Source: Lachnospiraceae bacterium AD3010 (lineage in GTDB: Bacteria > Bacillota > Clostridia > Lachnospirales > Lachnospiraceae). Taken from it: a stretch of 64,000 nt of DNA. Each line of letters begins with the position of its first letter. The first letter of the stretch is position 1. Location of the stretch: assembly GCA_000622025.1 (NCBI GenBank), contig KK211388.1:328268-392267 (forward strand), read 5' to 3'. A program made the translations under genes and the position numbers. A model generated the notes under the pieces. That model searched no databases. It saw nothing but the letters and a program-made list of their open reading frames with translations, and had not been told where the DNA came from. Shown here piece after piece: positions 1 to 8,234 of this stretch.

Positions 1-72
1 AAGCTTATGGAAAGCAAAAAACCCGAAAGCGATAAACACCAATCCGGTTAGCAGAATGGCTGCAGGCATCAT
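1..72 (-). CDS. Partial membrane protein, N-terminus only
   Basis: The first 24 codons of a gene that continues past the left edge. The ATG at 72 overlaps the stop codon of the ExbD-like gene as ATGA, so the two are translationally coupled. A second ATG follows immediately at 69. The visible residues are hydrophobic (PAAILLTGLVFIAFGFF) and look like a membrane-spanning segment or signal anchor. Function cannot be assigned. It is the fourth gene of the AIM24-ExbB-ExbD operon. Confidence 0.55.
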   Translation of the reverse strand, partial: MMPAAILLTGLVFIAFGFFAFHKL

Positions 73-623
73 TCCTCCCTGTCTTCCGCGATGGCACGGA
101 TATAAATATCGTCAGATTCTTCCTGCAGGCTTAGGAATATTTCCTGTATCTTCTTCTGATCCCTGTACAGGATCTCACTTCCGTCATCTGCTATGGACAG
201 AATGACCGGCATTCCTTCTGATGAAGAGACATACTCCCTGATCCTTTTTTCAAAAGCCTCGTATGCTTCCTTTGTATCCCCACCGCTTAAACTGAATTCA
301 TCTGCCCTGGTATTTCCGTTTTTCAGTATCTTTAAGCTTCTCTGCTTTGGTTCCACGGGATTAAAGGTTGCGGTCACTGATATAATGGCTGTCTTCTCCG
401 CAGTATCTATCTGGTCCGTATAGAGCCTTAGTTTATCAAGCTCCTCAGCCTCGGTCCTTTCCAGCGAGGACTGCAGCTCCGAAACAAAGGCTTCCTTTTT
501 TTCCAGATCCATTCCGGAAACCTGCTGCTTTGCAAGTACTACCATAAGCAGGATAAATATAACATCCAGAAGGGATGTAAGATCTATCAGAATGTCGTTT
601 TTCCTGTGTCTGTCCCTTCGCAT
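69..623 (-). CDS. ExbD/TolR-like biopolymer transport protein
   Basis: A 184-residue protein with a short basic cytoplasmic N-terminus, one membrane helix at about residues 12-31 and an extracytoplasmic domain. The helix carries an Asp at residue 20 within DLTSLLDVIFILL. In ExbD and TolR a membrane Asp at this position conducts protons with a partner of the ExbB/TolQ/MotA family, and that partner lies one base upstream on the same strand. The family normally couples proton flow to work on an outer membrane. Here the rest of the window looks Firmicute, so the target is unknown. The family call is firm; the role is not. Confidence 0.75.
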   Translation of the reverse strand: MRRDRHRKNDILIDLTSLLDVIFILLMVVLAKQQVSGMDLEKKEAFVSELQSSLERTEAEELDKLRLYTDQIDTAEKTAIISVTATFNPVEPKQRSLKILKNGNTRADEFSLSGGDTKEAYEAFEKRIREYVSSSEGMPVILSIADDGSEILYRDQKKIQEIFLSLQEESDDIYIRAIAEDREE

Positions 624-624
624 C

Positions 625-1161
625 TCATTCGTCCTTAATACTTTTCAGGATACCCCGGCTCCTGATGGTGGTATCGTATGCATCAAGCATATTGTCTACG
701 TCATAGATTATCCTTCCGTTAAGCAGTGTGATAATAAGCTTCAGGACTATTGATGCTATAAGTCCGTAAAATGTGGAGCTTAAAGCAACATTTAAGGATC
801 CCACGATCGCACTGCTGTCCAATGCCGTGGTCTGCTTCATAATGCCTGCAACGGTTCCGAGTATCCCCATAAGCGGAAATACCGGTATCAGCTGCGAAAT
901 GGTCTCATATACGGATCTCGCTCCGTTATACTTATTCTCGTATGAATAAATGGTATCCATATCTGCGGCGGTCTTTCTCTCATATTCTGTCACTGTCCCG
1001 TCCGAGCCTATGGTCTTTTTGATCTCCCTTCCGTTCAGGGCATGGGATATGGTATGGAAATGATCCTTCAGCACCGTGTAATTATACAGAATGATAAGAA
1101 GCATGATCACTGCGGATATGATGATGACAGGTGTGATAAGGTTTGATATTATTCCCAGCAT
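625..1161 (-). CDS. MotA/TolQ/ExbB-family proton channel protein
   Basis: A 178-residue protein with an N-terminal membrane helix at about residues 8-28, a soluble stretch, and two further helices. The segment FPLMGILGTVAGIMK followed by LNVALSSTFYGLIAS is the conserved two-helix core of ExbB/TolQ/MotA channels. It is about 50 residues shorter than typical ExbB. It is followed at once by the ExbD-like gene (1-base gap) and preceded by the AIM24-like gene (9-base gap), so the three are probably one transcript. It is distinct from the flagellar motA at 50484-51284. Confidence 0.8.
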   Translation of the reverse strand: MLGIISNLITPVIIISAVIMLLIILYNYTVLKDHFHTISHALNGREIKKTIGSDGTVTEYERKTAADMDTIYSYENKYNGARSVYETISQLIPVFPLMGILGTVAGIMKQTTALDSSAIVGSLNVALSSTFYGLIASIVLKLIITLLNGRIIYDVDNMLDAYDTTIRSRGILKSIKDE

Positions 1162-1170
1162 TTTTTCTCC

Positions 1171-1998
1171 TCACTTAGGATAATTCTTCTTTTTGTCCGG
1201 CTTCGCCGTAATGGAGTTTGTAGCGTCGTAGAGGCTTCCCGTCAGGGCTACGGGGCTCATAAGAACCCTTCCCGTTCCCCGGTAAACATTTACCAGTCCC
1301 TCGCCTGACATGGCAGAGCCGATAAGTGTACTCGTGGTTCGCTCCACTGTGAGCTTTAAGTCCGATGTCCAGCACATTGCCATACTGCCGTCTATCTTCA
1401 GTTCATCATTATCAAGCTCTATCTCTATAAGCTCCTCAGACGGAACATTGCTTTCCAGCGCCGCAAAACCATAGCCGTAGAGCGAAAGATTGAATAGTCC
1501 CTCTCCTCCGAAAAGAGCCGATGATACGGTATTCCTGCCAACTACCCTGTTTTTTACCGTATCCTCACAGGCAAGAAACATTCCGTCCTCTATGGTCATA
1601 CCGCTTCCCCACTCTCCAATATCCACAAGGATTATGTATTTGTATGTGGGTTCCAGGGCAAGATAGCCCACCCCCTCATACTCCGGCTTCACGGCAGATT
1701 CATTGGTGACAGCTCCCTTTACGAGATTCCCAACAAGGCCTCCGACTCCCTTTATTCCCGTAGATGCCCGCACATTCCCTGCAAACCACTGCATAGCGCC
1801 TGCCTGGGTGATGATGGCCTTACTTCCGTCAAGTGTTGCGATGACCTGCCGCCTCCTTACTCCCATTTCACTCATAAAGTATTCCATAGAAGCCGTATCC
1901 GGGCTTACACTGGCATCCTTCATATATTCAAGCACCTTGAAGCTTCCCGCCTCCGCAACGATTTTTCTGTCTTTATTTTCGAGATTTACGATCCGCAT
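1171..1998 (-). CDS. AIM24-family protein
   Basis: A 275-residue protein. I start it at the ATG at 1998 (MRIVNLENKD) because AAAGGGG lies 5 bases upstream; the open frame extends 22 codons further without support. The body is beta-rich and glycine-rich (MQWFAGNVRAST, KGVGGLVGNLVKG, FGGEGLFNLSLYG), the pattern of the AIM24/TIGR00266 family. This family has no firm bacterial function, although the yeast member acts in mitochondrial inner membrane organisation. It begins the operon with the ExbB/ExbD-like pair, which suggests a membrane role. Confidence 0.75.
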   Translation of the reverse strand: MRIVNLENKDRKIVAEAGSFKVLEYMKDASVSPDTASMEYFMSEMGVRRRQVIATLDGSKAIITQAGAMQWFAGNVRASTGIKGVGGLVGNLVKGAVTNESAVKPEYEGVGYLALEPTYKYIILVDIGEWGSGMTIEDGMFLACEDTVKNRVVGRNTVSSALFGGEGLFNLSLYGYGFAALESNVPSEELIEIELDNDELKIDGSMAMCWTSDLKLTVERTTSTLIGSAMSGEGLVNVYRGTGRVLMSPVALTGSLYDATNSITAKPDKKKNYPK

Positions 1999-2121
1999 AA
2001 TAACCCCTTTCAATAGTACATCAGCGCTCTTATAATGTCCACAATGACGTGGCTCGGCTTCCACGGCCGTGCCCCGGCTTCCCGGGTCGTGCCTCAGCCG
2101 TCAGACTTTTTTCCTCGCGCT

Positions 2122-2280
2122 ACGATCCCGCTAAGCTCATCCTTCGTCTTATTACAAAATTTTGCTCGGCGCTGTTCCGGTCTTGCGTATTTGCACTTTG
2201 AATAACGAACCTTATTCCAACGCAAGCCCGGCCTTCGCACTCGCAAAATTTATAAGCCTCGGATTCGCTAAGCGGGACGT
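2122..2280. repeat. Imperfect compound inverted repeat, about 160 bp
   Basis: The outer arms at 2122-2142 and 2261-2280 pair imperfectly (both contain CGCTAAGC-type sequence beside ATCC/GGAT). Inside them, AAATTTTGC at 2157 pairs with GCAAAATTT near 2243, and CCGGTCTTGCGT at 2178 pairs with ACGCAAGCCCGG at 2220. This gives a long rod with internal loops. No open reading frame or transposase is present. Confidence 0.55.
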
Positions 2281-2354
2281 GCTGATTGCTCGGAAAACAG
2301 TCTGCCGGCTCTCGGCACTACCTGACCGCTAAGCGGGGTCCCCGCTGCGCCACT

Positions 2355-2383
2355 GTCATCCTGAGCGCCAGCGAAGGATCTTT
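2355..2383 (+). repeat. Dispersed GTCATYCTGAG repeat, single copy
   Basis: GTCATCCTGAGCGCCAGCG followed by AAGGATCTTT. This is the same element seen at 18241, 30922, 44632, 49485, 56711, 58711 and 61528. Confidence 0.75.
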
Positions 2384-2414
2384 CCAATCGGTTATAGAGG
2401 GGTCCCCGCTGCGG

Positions 2415-4169
2415 TCACTCCCGTATCCTGAAGCCGTCCTTGATCTCATCACCCATGGGCTCGATATAGTCAAGGTTTTCCTCGTAGAGAACGGAGGGGA
2501 AGGCAGAGTACCAGACCGGGGTTCCCGGCTCCTCCGGGAAGTAGAATACCGTGCCGCAATATTCACGGCTTTTGACCGGAGAAACCGGGTAATCCTTCTG
2601 GAATACCGCATACTGACGGCTGCGGTTATTTTTCATATATTCTATGTCACGGAAAAAGATATTACTGAGGGGCAAAAGCATCATAACGATAAACAGAGCC
2701 GGTATGATGCAGCTTAATACTCTTCCCGCCGTTCCAGCCGTTTTCCCCGAATTATAAATATTCCCCGCTGTAATAAGGGGCAGGAGAAGGAGATAGAGGA
2801 AGCCGTAACGGATAAGCGGTGCCGTAAAGAACCAGAACAGGGATCCGGCCATGATCACGGCTTCCAGAAACAGCATCCTTATCAGCATCCTGTTTTTATC
2901 ACGGGAGCTTAAGAGGCGGATAAGGCTTATGATGCACCAGATGACTCCGGCCAAAAATCCAGCCAGAAATACCATCGAAAAGCAGCGGTCCAGCACTGTC
3001 TGTCCCTGCCACCAGGAGGGCGCCCATTCCCAGACCTTTTCATCGATCCTTGAAGCATCCCTAACATAACGTGCCCAGGTAGTGATCTCATCAGCATCAT
3101 GCCGGGCACTTTCATAGGGTATCTTCCAGGGAAGATCGAATAAATCGATCCCGGGAAAGGGGTAGATAAGCCAGCCCGAGATCAGGACATTACGTATAAA
3201 GTAAGGGAGGATCAGAATGATCCCGGAGCATATGGAGATCATTATCTCCTTCACTCTTTTTTCTCTTATGAGACTGGCCGCAGGCTGGATCACAAGCAGT
3301 ACCAGAACCCCTACGGATAATTTTACCGAGATCAGGAATACGGTGATTATGCAGAGGAGGGTGTAGACTATGGTCCTCTCATCCTCTCCTTCCGCCTCCC
3401 TTATCCACAATATGACAATGGCAAAAAAGAGATAAAGGAGTATAGGATCTGTTGTAGGAGAGATAAGCTCTATTCCCCCGATAACCGTATAAAACAAAGG
3501 TGCGAGCTCAGCGAAGTTGCTCAGCTTTCCAAAGCTCCGGTAAGTTAAAGCCTGCTTTATCCCGTAAAAAGCATAAAGTGTGACTAACTCTGCCATATAC
3601 CCGTTCACGCCGTGGAGGGACTGGCCCAGAAAGGCAAAGCTGAAAAGGGCACTCACGCTGAAAAATGCACTGTTATAACCGAAGCGGTTCTGCAACAGAC
3701 CCAGTCCCTTTATAACGCCGTACTCCTCTATCCAGCGTATGGACTGTGCGTGGTAGAGCCCCGAGTCCGAGTGAAAGGAGCCGTAGCAGGTAAGGATCAG
3801 TATAAAGAGAAAAATAAGGATAAAGGGTATGAGCCATATGAGTCTGAGCGGCGAAGCAATAATGGCGCTGATTCGTTTACAGAAAAACCCGGGAGCAGCA
3901 CTGATTTTACCCTGATAATTTTCTTTTTCAATAATGAGAAGAAAGAGACAGATAAGGATAAGCCCTGCATTTGCCGCAGCTCCCACTCCGTGAAATATAC
4001 TGAAATAGCCGGCATAGGCTGTAACAAAAGCAAAGCCGGAAAGCTCTATATGGAGAAGCCCCCACTTTGTTTCCTCGCCGAAAACATTGGAAAAAGCGGT
4101 AAGAAGTGCGTGCCCTGTTATAAAGCAGGTTATAAAGATGTATGCCCAGTTAAGTATGATGATCAGCAT
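2415..4169 (-). CDS. Polytopic membrane protein, unknown function
   Basis: 584 residues from the ATG at 4169, which lies 4 bases after the stop of the glycosyltransferase gene with a GGGAGAGAG sequence upstream; the frame reads on 11 codons upstream without need. At least ten hydrophobic helices alternate with short loops, ending in a soluble tail of about 90 residues. The architecture resembles GT-C-type sugar transferases or LIC_10190-type membrane proteins that accompany polyprenol-phosphate sugar transferases. I see no diagnostic motif, so the family is a guess. The tight pairing with a GT2 enzyme suggests cell-surface glycan work. Confidence 0.6.
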   Translation of the reverse strand: MLIIILNWAYIFITCFITGHALLTAFSNVFGEETKWGLLHIELSGFAFVTAYAGYFSIFHGVGAAANAGLILICLFLLIIEKENYQGKISAAPGFFCKRISAIIASPLRLIWLIPFILIFLFILILTCYGSFHSDSGLYHAQSIRWIEEYGVIKGLGLLQNRFGYNSAFFSVSALFSFAFLGQSLHGVNGYMAELVTLYAFYGIKQALTYRSFGKLSNFAELAPLFYTVIGGIELISPTTDPILLYLFFAIVILWIREAEGEDERTIVYTLLCIITVFLISVKLSVGVLVLLVIQPAASLIREKRVKEIMISICSGIILILPYFIRNVLISGWLIYPFPGIDLFDLPWKIPYESARHDADEITTWARYVRDASRIDEKVWEWAPSWWQGQTVLDRCFSMVFLAGFLAGVIWCIISLIRLLSSRDKNRMLIRMLFLEAVIMAGSLFWFFTAPLIRYGFLYLLLLPLITAGNIYNSGKTAGTAGRVLSCIIPALFIVMMLLPLSNIFFRDIEYMKNNRSRQYAVFQKDYPVSPVKSREYCGTVFYFPEEPGTPVWYSAFPSVLYEENLDYIEPMGDEIKDGFRIRE

Positions 4170-4173
4170 CCGC

Positions 4174-5109
4174 CTAGTCTCTCTCCCTCTTTCTCCCGGC
4201 AAGATCTATTATCCTCTGCTCCGTTTCCATACGGTTTCTCCGGGCGATATTCTGCAGTATAAGCCCTGCAAAAAAAGACTGTATCGCAGCAATGAAGACG
4301 AAGCCGCATACAATAAGGGTCGGGAACCGGAGCACCAGACCGGTCTTTATATAATCAATAAGAACGGGAATAACAAAGAGCACAGACAGTATTGTAAGTA
4401 AAACAGACAAGATACTGAAAAACTTCAGGGGATGATACTCCCGGAAGAGCCTTGTTATGGTCCACAGCACCTTGAAACCGTCAGAATAAGTATTAAGCTT
4501 TGATACGCTGCCTTCCTTACGGTCCCTGTATTCGATCACCACGTTTTCAACCTGCATATTGTTGTTGACCGCAAAAATCGTCATTTCCGTCTCTATCTCA
4601 AAGCCTTTTGAAAGTATGGGAAAGGATTTTACGAACTGATATGAAAATGCCCGGAAGCCTGTCATTATATCCCGGATATCGCATGCAAAAAGCTTATTAA
4701 TGCTGCCACGTACCAGCGAGTTTCCGAGATTATGAAAGGGACGCTTATTCTCGGAAAAATAAGTGGATGAAAGCCGGTCTCCCACCACCATATCCGCCTG
4801 GTGACAGAGAACGAGATCAGCCATTTCTCCGGCAGAGCCCATATCATAGGTATCATCACCGTCCACAAGGATATAGCACTCAGCATCTATTTCACGGAAC
4901 ATCCTCCGGACAACGTTGCCCTTGCCCTGCATATATTCATGCCTGACTAAAGCTCCCGCTTCCTCCGCTTCTTTTACGGTGTCATCAGTGGAATTATTGT
5001 CATACACATATATTACCGCCCCGGGAAGTGCCGAGCGTGCATCCTCTATTACCTTTGCTATTGATAACTCCTCGTTAAATACGGGGATCAAAACCGCTAT
5101 TCTGTCCAC
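4174..5109 (-). CDS. GT2 glycosyltransferase, polyprenol-phosphate type
   Basis: 311 residues. The N-terminal GT-A domain starts with IAVLIPVFNEE, carries the nucleotide-binding VYDNNSTDDT and the metal-binding DGDDTYD at about residue 85, and shows GFRAFS downstream, all typical of dolichyl-phosphate mannosyltransferase-like enzymes. Two hydrophobic helices follow at about residues 230-290. Such enzymes move a sugar from a nucleotide donor to a lipid carrier on the inner membrane face. The product probably feeds the membrane protein encoded 4 bases downstream. Sugar and acceptor cannot be told from sequence. Confidence 0.85.
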   Translation of the reverse strand: MDRIAVLIPVFNEELSIAKVIEDARSALPGAVIYVYDNNSTDDTVKEAEEAGALVRHEYMQGKGNVVRRMFREIDAECYILVDGDDTYDMGSAGEMADLVLCHQADMVVGDRLSSTYFSENKRPFHNLGNSLVRGSINKLFACDIRDIMTGFRAFSYQFVKSFPILSKGFEIETEMTIFAVNNNMQVENVVIEYRDRKEGSVSKLNTYSDGFKVLWTITRLFREYHPLKFFSILSVLLTILSVLFVIPVLIDYIKTGLVLRFPTLIVCGFVFIAAIQSFFAGLILQNIARRNRMETEQRIIDLAGRKRERD

Positions 5110-5231
5110 TATTTTACTCCGTCCGATGTATAAAGGATCTTAACAAACCTCAGAATAACATAAGTATATCATGTTTAGAACGCCAAAAGTACTGAATCTC
5201 GGTTGTGTGCCTAGTTACGCATCAGCCCCAT

Positions 5232-5260
5232 TTGTGTTTTTTCACATTTTGATGTATAAT
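5232..5260 (+). promoter_or_regulatory. Sigma-A-type promoter for the 5300-7020 operon
   Basis: TTGTGT at 5232-5237 and a perfect TATAAT at 5255-5260, with a 17-base spacer. The predicted start of transcription, near 5267, rules out the upstream in-frame ATG at 5252 as translation start of the next gene. Confidence 0.65.
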
Positions 5261-5299
5261 AAATTTGGATTTTTATCGGATGAAAAGAGAACACAGAGA

Positions 5300-5662
5300 A
5301 TGAACGAAGGAGTTGAAAATACAATAAGCAGAGCCGGTGCAAACGGTCTGGCCACTGCAGCCCTTATACTCGGGGTGGTTGCGGCTCTGGGATTTGCATT
5401 CGTTTTCCCTCCCTTTGTCTTCGGCGCTACGGCCATCACTCTGGGATTACTTTCGAGGGTCGACGGTTTTATCAGTCTTAGGGCGAAGATAGGGATCTGT
5501 ATGGGGGCTCTGAGTATGATACTTCTTCTTGTCATTATCATTTCCGGGATATATCTCATTATGACAAACCCCGGACTTATGGAAGATTTCACCGACAATT
5601 TTAATGATGTTTATAACGAGGTCTATAACGAGCTTCTGCAGCAGGAAGGAGGCTTTGTATGA
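5300..5662 (+). CDS. Small membrane protein, DUF4190-like
   Basis: 120 residues from the ATG at 5300, chosen because the earlier in-frame ATG (5252) lies inside the -10 box. The ribosome site is weak. Two hydrophobic helices flank a short basic loop: NGLATAALILGVVAALG with a second half ending FGATAITLGLL, then GICMGALSMILLLVIII. This is the layout of DUF4190-type proteins. The C-terminal 30 residues are acidic. The stop overlaps the next start as ATGA, so translation is coupled to the putative metallopeptidase. Function unknown. Confidence 0.6.
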   Translation: MNEGVENTISRAGANGLATAALILGVVAALGFAFVFPPFVFGATAITLGLLSRVDGFISLRAKIGICMGALSMILLLVIIISGIYLIMTNPGLMEDFTDNFNDVYNEVYNELLQQEGGFV

Positions 5663-6189
5663 TAAACGGAATAAGTGCAGGCTTCTACGGAAATCCCTTT
5701 TCCGATTATTCACCCCTCGCGGGATCCTTCGGGGCTCCGGTTAACGGTGTCGAAGGTCCGGAGGAAGTAAAAAAGCCAATACTGAATCCCGGTGAATCCA
5801 CAAAGGTCATCGGTGCACACAAATCCTCTCCTGCGGAATGTGAGACCTGCAAGGAAAGGAAGTACCAGGATGGCTCCGATGAAATGGTTTCCTTTAAGTC
5901 GGCTTCCCATATTTCCCCCGAAGCTGCGCCCAGTGCGGTTCGTGCCCATGAGGGAGAGCATGTATCCAATGCCTACAAAAAGGCTGCCGAAAGCGGCGGC
6001 AAGGTGCTTCAGGCCTCTGTAAGGATAAAGACCGGAATCTGCCCCGAGTGCGGCAGAACCTTTGTTTCCGGCGGTGAGACCAATACAAAGATAGAATATC
6101 CGAATGAAGATAAAAATCCCTATATGAAAAACAGAAAGGCTATGGATAACGGTCTTCTTTCGGGAATGAACCTTTCATTATCCGCATAG
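5659..6189 (+). CDS. SprA-related putative metallopeptidase
   Basis: 176 residues, no signal peptide. A CxxC pair (ECETCKERKYQDGSDE) is followed by the conserved VSFKSASHISPEAA and by AHEGEHV, an HExxH-like zinc motif, and a second CxxC (CPECG). This order is characteristic of the SprA-related family often annotated as putative metalloprotease; activity is inferred, not shown here. The start overlaps the previous stop. The gene sits between two membrane-protein genes in a short operon. Substrate unknown. Confidence 0.7.
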   Translation: MINGISAGFYGNPFSDYSPLAGSFGAPVNGVEGPEEVKKPILNPGESTKVIGAHKSSPAECETCKERKYQDGSDEMVSFKSASHISPEAAPSAVRAHEGEHVSNAYKKAAESGGKVLQASVRIKTGICPECGRTFVSGGETNTKIEYPNEDKNPYMKNRKAMDNGLLSGMNLSLSA

Positions 6190-6192
6190 AGA

Positions 6193-7020
6193 ATGAGAAA
6201 AAGTAAGGAATACAGAATGATCGCGAGAGAAAGTCTCGCAGGTAATTACGGCGTCGTTATCGGCGCCTATATATTATGTACAGTTATTTTGAATATGCTG
6301 ACTGCACCCCTAAGTGTCATTTCCGGACTGGGGAACCTGACCGGAATGGTGATTGCAGGCAGCATTATTACTGTGCCGTTGTCCCTTATTATCTCTCTTA
6401 TTTCTGTCTTATTTAATACAGGGGTGGATAAGATGGTATTTGATGTGACTAAGGGGAAAAGAGCGGATTTCGGAAATCTTTTCTACTGCTTTACGCATGA
6501 TCCGCTTACTGTGGTGTGTGCTTTCCTCTGGATACTGCTCTATCTGCTTCCTGCTTTAATCGCAATACTTGCAGGAACCGGGATATTTGCCGCACTGGCG
6601 GTCTTCTCTGAAAGCCAGACAGCATTACTGATCGGAGCGGCAATCCTTTTTGTTACTGCCGTATTCTACTTCGTCTGGACAGCTGTGGTAAGTCTTTCGG
6701 TATCAATGACCTATTTTCTGTACTTCGATAATCCCGAAATGAAAGCCGGGGAGCTTGTGAAGTGCTCTGCCCGGATGATGAAGGGAAATAAGCTTCGTCT
6801 GTTTAAGCTGTATCTAAGCTATGCAGGTTTCTTCCTTCTCGGGATCCTGTCCTGCGGACTGGCTTTCCTATGGATCAATCCTAATATTACTGCAGCAGCC
6901 GCATATTTCTATCAGGACATATGTGCCGCTTCCGGGAATCCCTCAGGGATCTTCGAGGGAACAGCAGAAGATCCCGTAAGATCAGAAAACACATACTATC
7001 AGCAGGATTACTGGAACTGA
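6193..7020 (+). CDS. DUF975-family integral membrane protein
   Basis: 275 residues. The N-terminus (residues 1-20) has the family signature of a charged lead and an ARESLxGNYG-like turn. About five membrane helices follow, with the paired sequence FNTGVDKMVFDVTKGKR in a loop. DUF975 proteins are common in Firmicutes and have no assigned function. The gene starts 3 bases after the metallopeptidase stop. Its stop codon lies 2 bases from the stop of convergent lysC, with no hairpin between, so the two transcripts probably overlap. Confidence 0.75.
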   Translation: MRKSKEYRMIARESLAGNYGVVIGAYILCTVILNMLTAPLSVISGLGNLTGMVIAGSIITVPLSLIISLISVLFNTGVDKMVFDVTKGKRADFGNLFYCFTHDPLTVVCAFLWILLYLLPALIAILAGTGIFAALAVFSESQTALLIGAAILFVTAVFYFVWTAVVSLSVSMTYFLYFDNPEMKAGELVKCSARMMKGNKLRLFKLYLSYAGFFLLGILSCGLAFLWINPNITAAAAYFYQDICAASGNPSGIFEGTAEDPVRSENTYYQQDYWN

Positions 7021-7022
7021 TA

Positions 7023-8234
7023 TCAATCCTCCAGACCGAAAGCATCATGGGCTGCCTGCATCGCTCTGTCCGTATCATCCCTGTCAATAAGCACTGTTAC
7101 TCTTATCTCGGAGGTTGAGATCATATTGATATTGATCCCTGAATTGTAAAGACACTCAAACATCTTTGCCGCAACTCCCGGAGAACTCATCATACCTGCC
7201 CCAACAACGGAGATCTTTGAAACATTCTCATTAAAGCTTACGTCCTTTGCATGCAGCGACTTCAGATTCTCTCTGATGACATCAATGGCTGTCTGTCCGT
7301 CATCTGAGCCCACTGTAAAGGAAATATCCTTTGTTCCGTCACGTCCTATGGACTGAAGGATCATATCCACATTTATGTTTTTCTTTGAGATAAGGTCAAA
7401 GAGCTTAAAAGCCACACCGGGTCTGTCTTCCAGTCCCAGAACGGAGATACGTGTCGTATTCTTGTCTGCCGCAACTCCTGAAACCAGCATTCCTTCCACT
7501 TTTGCCACCTCCTTGATGACTGTTCCTTCTGATTCATTGAGACTTGAACGTACTATAAGGGGTACGTTGTATTTTTTTGCAAGCTCCACTGAACGGTTAT
7601 GGAGTACTCCTGCTCCCAGGGTCGCAAGATCCAGCATTTCGTCATAGGATATCTCCTTCATCTTCCTTGCGCCCTTAACTATCCTGGGATCCGCGGTATA
7701 TACTCCGTCCACATCCGTGAAAATCTCACAGCTGTCGGCATGGAGCGCTGCCGCCAGGGCAACCGCCGTTGTATCAGAGCCTCCGCGCCCCAGGGTGGTA
7801 TAGTCGTCATATTTATTCACGCCCTGGAACCCGGTCACTATAACGATCTTACGGCTCTCTATCTCATGCTCTATACGGTCGGTGTCTATACGCTTAAGCC
7901 TGGCATTTCCGTACACTCTGGTGGTATGCATGGAAACCTGAAAAGCGTTTAAGGAAACCGAGGGTATTCCCATTCCCGCAAAGGCCATGGACATAAGAGC
8001 CACGCTGGTCTGCTCTCCCGTCGTAAGAAGCATATCCAGCTCCCTCTTTGGCGGATCCGGATTTATCTGATGTGCAAGATCAATAAGCACATCAGTCTGT
8101 TTACCCATTGCGGAAAGCACCATTACTATGTTGTTTCCGGCCTGCCAGTCTGCCGCGCAGCGCCTGGCAACATTCAAGATCCTGTCCTTATCTCCGACGC
8201 TGGTTCCGCCGAACTTCTTTACAAGTAGCTTCAT
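7023..8234 (-). CDS. lysC: Aspartate kinase
   Basis: 403 residues. It phosphorylates aspartate, the first step toward lysine, threonine and methionine. FGGTSVG at residues 8-14 and LTTGEQTS near residue 70 form the kinase core, GRGGSDTTA binds the substrates, and two ACT-type regulatory domains follow (ISVLGLEDRPGVA and ISVVGAGMMSSPGVA). The length fits monofunctional enzymes with feedback control, probably by lysine and/or threonine. The start overlaps the hom stop as ATGA, making it the last gene of secA-prfB-hom-lysC. No lysine riboswitch is visible because the gene has no leader of its own. Confidence 0.95.
   Translation of the reverse strand: MKLLVKKFGGTSVGDKDRILNVARRCAADWQAGNNIVMVLSAMGKQTDVLIDLAHQINPDPPKRELDMLLTTGEQTSVALMSMAFAGMGIPSVSLNAFQVSMHTTRVYGNARLKRIDTDRIEHEIESRKIVIVTGFQGVNKYDDYTTLGRGGSDTTAVALAAALHADSCEIFTDVDGVYTADPRIVKGARKMKEISYDEMLDLATLGAGVLHNRSVELAKKYNVPLIVRSSLNESEGTVIKEVAKVEGMLVSGVAADKNTTRISVLGLEDRPGVAFKLFDLISKKNINVDMILQSIGRDGTKDISFTVGSDDGQTAIDVIRENLKSLHAKDVSFNENVSKISVVGAGMMSSPGVAAKMFECLYNSGININMISTSEIRVTVLIDRDDTDRAMQAAHDAFGLED

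Larger units (their letters stand above)
1999..2414. other. Intergenic stretch with foldback DNA and repeats
   Basis: No supported gene in 416 bases. It holds an imperfect foldback (2122-2280), a GTCATCCTGAG repeat (2355-2383) and two copies of a 15-base direct repeat, GGGGTCCCCGCTGCG, at 2335-2349 and 2399-2413, on either side of that repeat. The second copy touches the stop codon of the membrane protein gene at 2415. Confidence 0.7.

Noticed and set aside
1999..2064. 22-codon N-terminal extension of the AIM24-like protein
   Set aside because: The internal ATG at 1998 has a strong ribosome site and the family starts there.
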